Assembly (NCBI GenBank): GCA_016292785.1
Contig: JAEDFL010000002.1
Span: 35,995 to 99,994, forward strand
Source of the DNA: Clostridiaceae bacterium
GTDB taxonomy: Bacteria; Bacillota; Clostridia; Oscillospirales; Acutalibacteraceae
DNA length: 64,000 nucleotides
Direction of reading: 5' to 3'
Shown: in pieces, positions 60,491 through 64,000 of the stretch
Layout: every line of letters starts with the position of its first letter
Position numbering within the stretch: position 1 is the stretch's first letter
The notes under the pieces: model-generated
Databases searched by the model: none
The model's input: only the letters and a program-made list of their open reading frames with translations
What the model was told of the DNA's origin: nothing
Made by a program: the position numbers and the translations under genes

Positions 60491-62134
60491 ATGGCACATT
60501 GCCCAAAATGCGGAAAAAAACTGCATTTCTATAATTGGAAGCCTAATTGCCCGTCCTGCGGAGTGAATCTCAATTATTACAGGGCAAACGAGATACTTCT
60601 TGACGAGTCCGAAAAGGCTGAAATTGAACATTCCGAGTTTCAGCCTAAGGTTGATCGTGCAAAAGCGGCAACCATCGGAACAACGGTCGGAAAGCTAAGA
60701 ATGGCATTTTTTCTGATTCCGATTGCGGCATTTTTTCTGCCGTTATTCAGCATCACCGTTGCCGGTCACAAAACGAGCTTCAATGCGATAGGAATTTACA
60801 ACGCTTTTTCAAGGCTTGACAGCGGAGCTTTGTTCGGCAGGCTTTCGCCGATTATTATAGCCGTGCTTCTGCTTGCAATAGCGGCGATCTGCTGTATCGT
60901 GTTTACGGTTATGCAGATGGCGGCAGGCACGAAAAAGGGCTTGAAACGGAACATTATCCTGTCGGTTATTTCAATCGTACTAATAAGCGCATCAATGGTG
61001 GATGTTATGCTGTTTTCAAAGGCACCGGTTGAAAGCTACACCGATATTGTAATCAACGGTGCGAACAACGCCGTGCGGATCGGCAAACAAGCCGATGTTG
61101 ACAGAGCGGTACAGAATATCAGAAATATTTACAATGATACCGCCGTTGACAAAAGGGTTCTTGAAGACGCAATCAAAAATGCGGAGCTGACGCTTTCCGC
61201 AGATTACGGACTGACAGGGGAGGAAATGACCGCTCTGAAAGATGAGGTCGAAAACGGTCGGGAGATACTTGCGGACAAGACCGCCGATATAAACAGAGTT
61301 CGTGACGCCGCTTTAAAAATCAACGGTGCGAACTACACATATACTCAGCTTCAGACCTCGATATATGCCGCCGTCAACAATGCACTTGAGCAGAATGACG
61401 GAATTTATTCGGACGATTGCTACGAGGATCTCCTCGTGAATACGGAAAAGGCACGGAATTATCTCAAGCTTGCGATTGACCGTGCAAGGCTATTTGAAGA
61501 TAACGGACGGTTTTCCGAAAACAGCTTTTCGGCTTTGCAGTTCTCGATCGAAGCCGCACAGGCTTGTTGGGACACGCTTGAAAAGGGTGAGCTGATTGTC
61601 GATGAAATTGACGATGACGGAACAGGCAAAAAGACCGACAAGGAGCTTGCGCAGGAAACGGCGGAAGCCTTACAGAAGGTCTTTGCCGACCTTAACGGAA
61701 AAATCAATGAGCTTGTCGATGTAAGCGTGCTGAATCCCTTGATTGAAAAGGTAAATGCAGACCGGGCAGGCGGTGATTATGCCGAAAAGGTTTCGCAAAA
61801 CATCAATGCTTCTTTGGAAATCGGCTACATAGTTTTGGTATTGTTATATCTCATTCAGCTTATCTTCAATATTATTGTCGGCAAAAAAGGACTTGAAGTG
61901 AAATATACGGAGTGTCTGATCGGAGGACTGCCGAGTGAAGAGTATTTCGCCCTTATAGAAGACGGACAGAGCAACGAGCAGATAAGACGAAAAATGCTTG
62001 TTTCCCTTTCTAAAATGCAGGAGGAAGCAAGGCTTGCTCAGAAGAAAGCGGAGCGTGAGGCTCAGGAAGCTAAGATTAAAGAAATTAAAGAGCGTATGGC
62101 AAAGAACGAGCATAGGGAAGAGGTGAAGAAATAA
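60491..62134 (+). CDS. zinc-ribbon membrane protein with extracellular helical region
   Basis: 547 residues. A zinc ribbon (HCPKCGKKLHFYNWKPNCPS, CGVN) lies at residues 3-28; three helices follow (FFLIPIAAFFLPLFSITVAG; IIIAVLLLAIAAICCIVFTV; NIILSVISIVLISASMVDVM). A long helical domain of ~270 residues (VLEDAIKNAELTLSADYGLT and similar) resembles FIVAR-type repeats, then one more helix (IGYIVLVLLYLIQLIFNIIV) and a coiled-coil tail (EEARLAQKKAEREAQEAKIK). Its TAA shares one base with the ATG of the symporter gene, so they are coupled. Function unknown. Confidence 0.72.
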   Translation: MAHCPKCGKKLHFYNWKPNCPSCGVNLNYYRANEILLDESEKAEIEHSEFQPKVDRAKAATIGTTVGKLRMAFFLIPIAAFFLPLFSITVAGHKTSFNAIGIYNAFSRLDSGALFGRLSPIIIAVLLLAIAAICCIVFTVMQMAAGTKKGLKRNIILSVISIVLISASMVDVMLFSKAPVESYTDIVINGANNAVRIGKQADVDRAVQNIRNIYNDTAVDKRVLEDAIKNAELTLSADYGLTGEEMTALKDEVENGREILADKTADINRVRDAALKINGANYTYTQLQTSIYAAVNNALEQNDGIYSDDCYEDLLVNTEKARNYLKLAIDRARLFEDNGRFSENSFSALQFSIEAAQACWDTLEKGELIVDEIDDDGTGKKTDKELAQETAEALQKVFADLNGKINELVDVSVLNPLIEKVNADRAGGDYAEKVSQNINASLEIGYIVLVLLYLIQLIFNIIVGKKGLEVKYTECLIGGLPSEEYFALIEDGQSNEQIRRKMLVSLSKMQEEARLAQKKAEREAQEAKIKEIKERMAKNEHREEVKK

Positions 62135-63717
62135 TGGGTGATTTTGAAATCAAAAGAGCATTGGACATTGCCGAAAACGGCACCGATGAGCAGGTCAACC
62201 GTGAGCTTCACCGCATGGTTGATGTTGACCGCAGAGTTATCAGGCGAAAAGAAACAATCGGATATATGCTCTTTGTCGGTAACAACAGCTTCAACATCAA
62301 CGGACATAAGGATCTTTTTGTTGACAGTATTCTGAAAATCAGCTTTGATCTTCAGGCAAAATACCATGTCATTGCAGGTATATGGGATATTGTTGATGAC
62401 TTTATCGTCAGCTTCATCATGGAAAAAACCCGTACCCGTTGGGGCAAGTTTATTCCGTATATTTTCTGCGGCGGATTGCCCTATGCGCTGATTGCAACCC
62501 TCTACTGGCTGCTCCCGAATCTTTTGCCGGAAAATATGGTGAACGATTTCGGCGACCTCACAAAATTTTTCATCTTTGCGGCTATTGATATGCTGCTTGA
62601 ATTTGTCGGTAATTTCAAGGATGTTGCTATCAGCGGATATGTTTCAACCATAACGCCCTATCCCTCGGACAGACGAAGGCTGCTTGCGATTTCAAGCTAT
62701 TTCAGCATAATTTATTCGAGAATACCCGATATCGTGGTTGAGTTCATGCTCGATTTCATCAAAAACGGTATCGTATCCTCGGCAGGAAAGACCAGCGACC
62801 AGATGATAAAAACTTCGCTGATGATAGTAGGTCCCGTTACCGCTATCATTTCGGGATTGATTATCTCGTGGTACGCAAGCATTGCGAAAGAGCGTGTTCA
62901 TCAGAAGGTTGAGAAACCTAAGATCAGAGAAAGTCTTCGTATCGTATTCTCAAACAGACCTGTGCGTATGTATATCTTGTCAAATCTTCTCGGATCATTC
63001 GGAACGGGCATCAATACAAACGACTACTACCGTCAGGTTCTCAATATGACAACATTTGAGACAATCGCCGGTATTCCGTCATTCTTCTTCCAGCCGATAG
63101 GCTTTGCAAAGTATAACGCTCTTGCAAAGAGATTTTCCACAAAGAGCTTGTTTATGGTTTCGCAGGTTTTTGCAAAGGCTTTCTATATTCCTCTTTGGTT
63201 CTACGGACGGTATATTAAGACAAGCAAAGGGAAAATGTTCTTCCAAAGCAGATGGGCAATGCTCCCCGTTACGGCAATATGGGAATGTATTTACGCAACT
63301 TTCTGGGGCGTAAAGAGTGTTTCAGGCACAGAGATTGCCAATGAGTGCAACGATTACATCGAGTGGAAATACGGCTACCGAAACGAAGCGACGCTTTCTG
63401 CGGCGTCAACGCTCGTATGTAAAATACCTGCCCGAATCAACAGTATTCTTCAACCGCTTTACAAAAAGTGGTGTCACTATGATCAGACGGCTTATACCGA
63501 AGGCAGAGAACAGCCGATTCTGGCACAGAAATGGATCTTTGCAATGGCAACAATTCTTCCGGCAATCCTCGTTCTATCCAGTATGATTCCGATGTTCTGG
63601 TATGATATCAACAAGGATAAACGGGATAAAATGTATATGGAGCTGAATGAACGTCGTGCAAAAATAGCAGAGGAAATCAACAAGATATATCATGACGAGG
63701 AAGCTTCCGTTACATAA
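62134..63717 (+). CDS. GPH family glycoside-cation symporter (MFS)
   Basis: 527 residues, about 12 helices. GIWDIVDDFIVSFIMEKTRT with RWGKF (the D-x2-D and RxRxG/K-type loop of GPH carriers) lies at residues ~85-105. The family imports melibiose, lactose, xylosides or glucuronides with Na+ or H+. It is longer than usual GPH carriers at ~460 because of an N-terminal region of ~40 residues. Coupled to the zinc-ribbon protein. Confidence 0.85.
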   Translation: MGDFEIKRALDIAENGTDEQVNRELHRMVDVDRRVIRRKETIGYMLFVGNNSFNINGHKDLFVDSILKISFDLQAKYHVIAGIWDIVDDFIVSFIMEKTRTRWGKFIPYIFCGGLPYALIATLYWLLPNLLPENMVNDFGDLTKFFIFAAIDMLLEFVGNFKDVAISGYVSTITPYPSDRRRLLAISSYFSIIYSRIPDIVVEFMLDFIKNGIVSSAGKTSDQMIKTSLMIVGPVTAIISGLIISWYASIAKERVHQKVEKPKIRESLRIVFSNRPVRMYILSNLLGSFGTGINTNDYYRQVLNMTTFETIAGIPSFFFQPIGFAKYNALAKRFSTKSLFMVSQVFAKAFYIPLWFYGRYIKTSKGKMFFQSRWAMLPVTAIWECIYATFWGVKSVSGTEIANECNDYIEWKYGYRNEATLSAASTLVCKIPARINSILQPLYKKWCHYDQTAYTEGREQPILAQKWIFAMATILPAILVLSSMIPMFWYDINKDKRDKMYMELNERRAKIAEEINKIYHDEEASVT

Positions 63718-63737
63718 TTAACCTTAACACCAAAATA

Positions 63738-63784
63738 AAACTGCCCCAATTTATGCTGTCTGCACAAATTGGGGCAGTTTACGT
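63738..63784 (+). terminator. strong terminator after the symporter
   Basis: A perfect 15-bp stem AAACTGCCCCAATTT (63738-63752) with AAATTGGGGCAGTTT (63766-63780), convergent to the cut-off gene to the right. Confidence 0.88.
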
Positions 63785-63840
63785 CTGCCAAAGCGGATGC
63801 TTCGATTTATATTCTGTTTTTTTGATTTGTATTTTTAAAA

Positions 63841-64000
63841 TTATTCTTCCATGCAGTCTATTTTCATTTGCTCGGGCTCGTCGGTCTTTCCGACAGGGTT
63901 TTTCTTGTAATATGCGGTGTCGGGAATGAAATATTCTCCGATGCGAAAATCAATATTAGCCTTTCTTGCCTGAACTAATTGATAACCTCTTTTTATACGG
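63841..64000 (-). CDS. C-terminal part of a cut-off gene, unrecognised
   Basis: A minus-strand frame is open to the right edge and ends at TAA 63841-63843. The visible 52 residues end with FRIGEYFIPDTAYYKKNP, then VGKTDEPEQMKIDCMEE. The composition is soluble and charged. No family is recognised; most of the gene lies outside the window. Confidence 0.55.
   Translation of the reverse strand, partial: RIKRGYQLVQARKANIDFRIGEYFIPDTAYYKKNPVGKTDEPEQMKIDCMEE

Overview
The window looks like a chromosome segment of an anaerobic, Gram-positive gut Clostridium of the Ruminococcaceae/Oscillospiraceae type. The evidence is indirect: a DapL-type lysine pathway, class B sortases, a dockerin protein, 22-residue WW-type surface repeats, Thr/Lys-rich surface linkers, AbrB and LexA-like control signals, consensus sigma-A promoters and many short rho-independent terminators. 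No rRNA, tRNA, CRISPR array, transposase or integrase was seen. Species cannot be fixed from the sequence alone.

Layout. 1-6.8 kb: end of dapF coupled to dapL, a MATE exporter, a long PRPP synthetase, and a minus-strand operon FHA-MscS-CDF driven by a perfect promoter. 6.9-13 kb: two purple-acid-phosphatase-like metallophosphoesterases around a nested-hairpin element, an AbrB regulator and an unlisted 46-residue amphipathic peptide gene; then a Thr/Lys-linker surface protein with an aldo/keto reductase and a short XRE regulator next to a 38-bp palindrome. 13-24 kb: a FAD oxidoreductase coupled to a DUF4091 protein, a TIGR04086 membrane protein with a hairpin over its ribosome site, acyl-CoA ligase plus aminotransferase, nrdR plus an alpha/beta hydrolase, an aldolase-like protein, a glycosyltransferase and queT behind a class-I preQ1 riboswitch. 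24-28 kb: HAD phosphatase, Cys-rich protein, XRE regulator, an isolated holin-GH25 lysin pair and a sugar isomerase.

28.5-36.7 kb is one tightly packed minus-strand run: cysteine desulfurase, thiI, cinA, sortase B, a disordered acidic protein, a second sortase B, a tail-anchored protein with CinA-like motifs, and a dockerin protein. It joins tRNA sulfur chemistry to surface display. 37-42.4 kb is plus-strand: a DUF5058/partner membrane pair coupled to an M20 peptidase, then pyrimidine phosphorylase and a D-lactate dehydrogenase-like enzyme. 42.4-42.8 kb holds a small membrane protein behind a near-consensus Gram-positive LexA box.

42.8-51.7 kb: two tandem GH2 enzymes, a membrane-anchored PQQ-type propeller protein and an FeS/flavin enoate-reductase-like enzyme. 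51.9-58.6 kb is an AT-richer envelope segment (GT2-CDP-glycerol polymer synthase, acyltransferase, WW-repeat surface protein, LCP ligase). The end carries an orphan small protein, an LCAT-like lipase, a zinc-ribbon helical membrane protein coupled to a GPH-family sugar symporter, and a cut-off gene on the minus strand.

The best candidates for undescribed biology are the 46-residue peptide unit (8.8-9.1 kb), the SOS-box small membrane protein (42.4-42.7 kb), the sortase/dockerin/CinA-like operon, and the zinc-ribbon/symporter pair.
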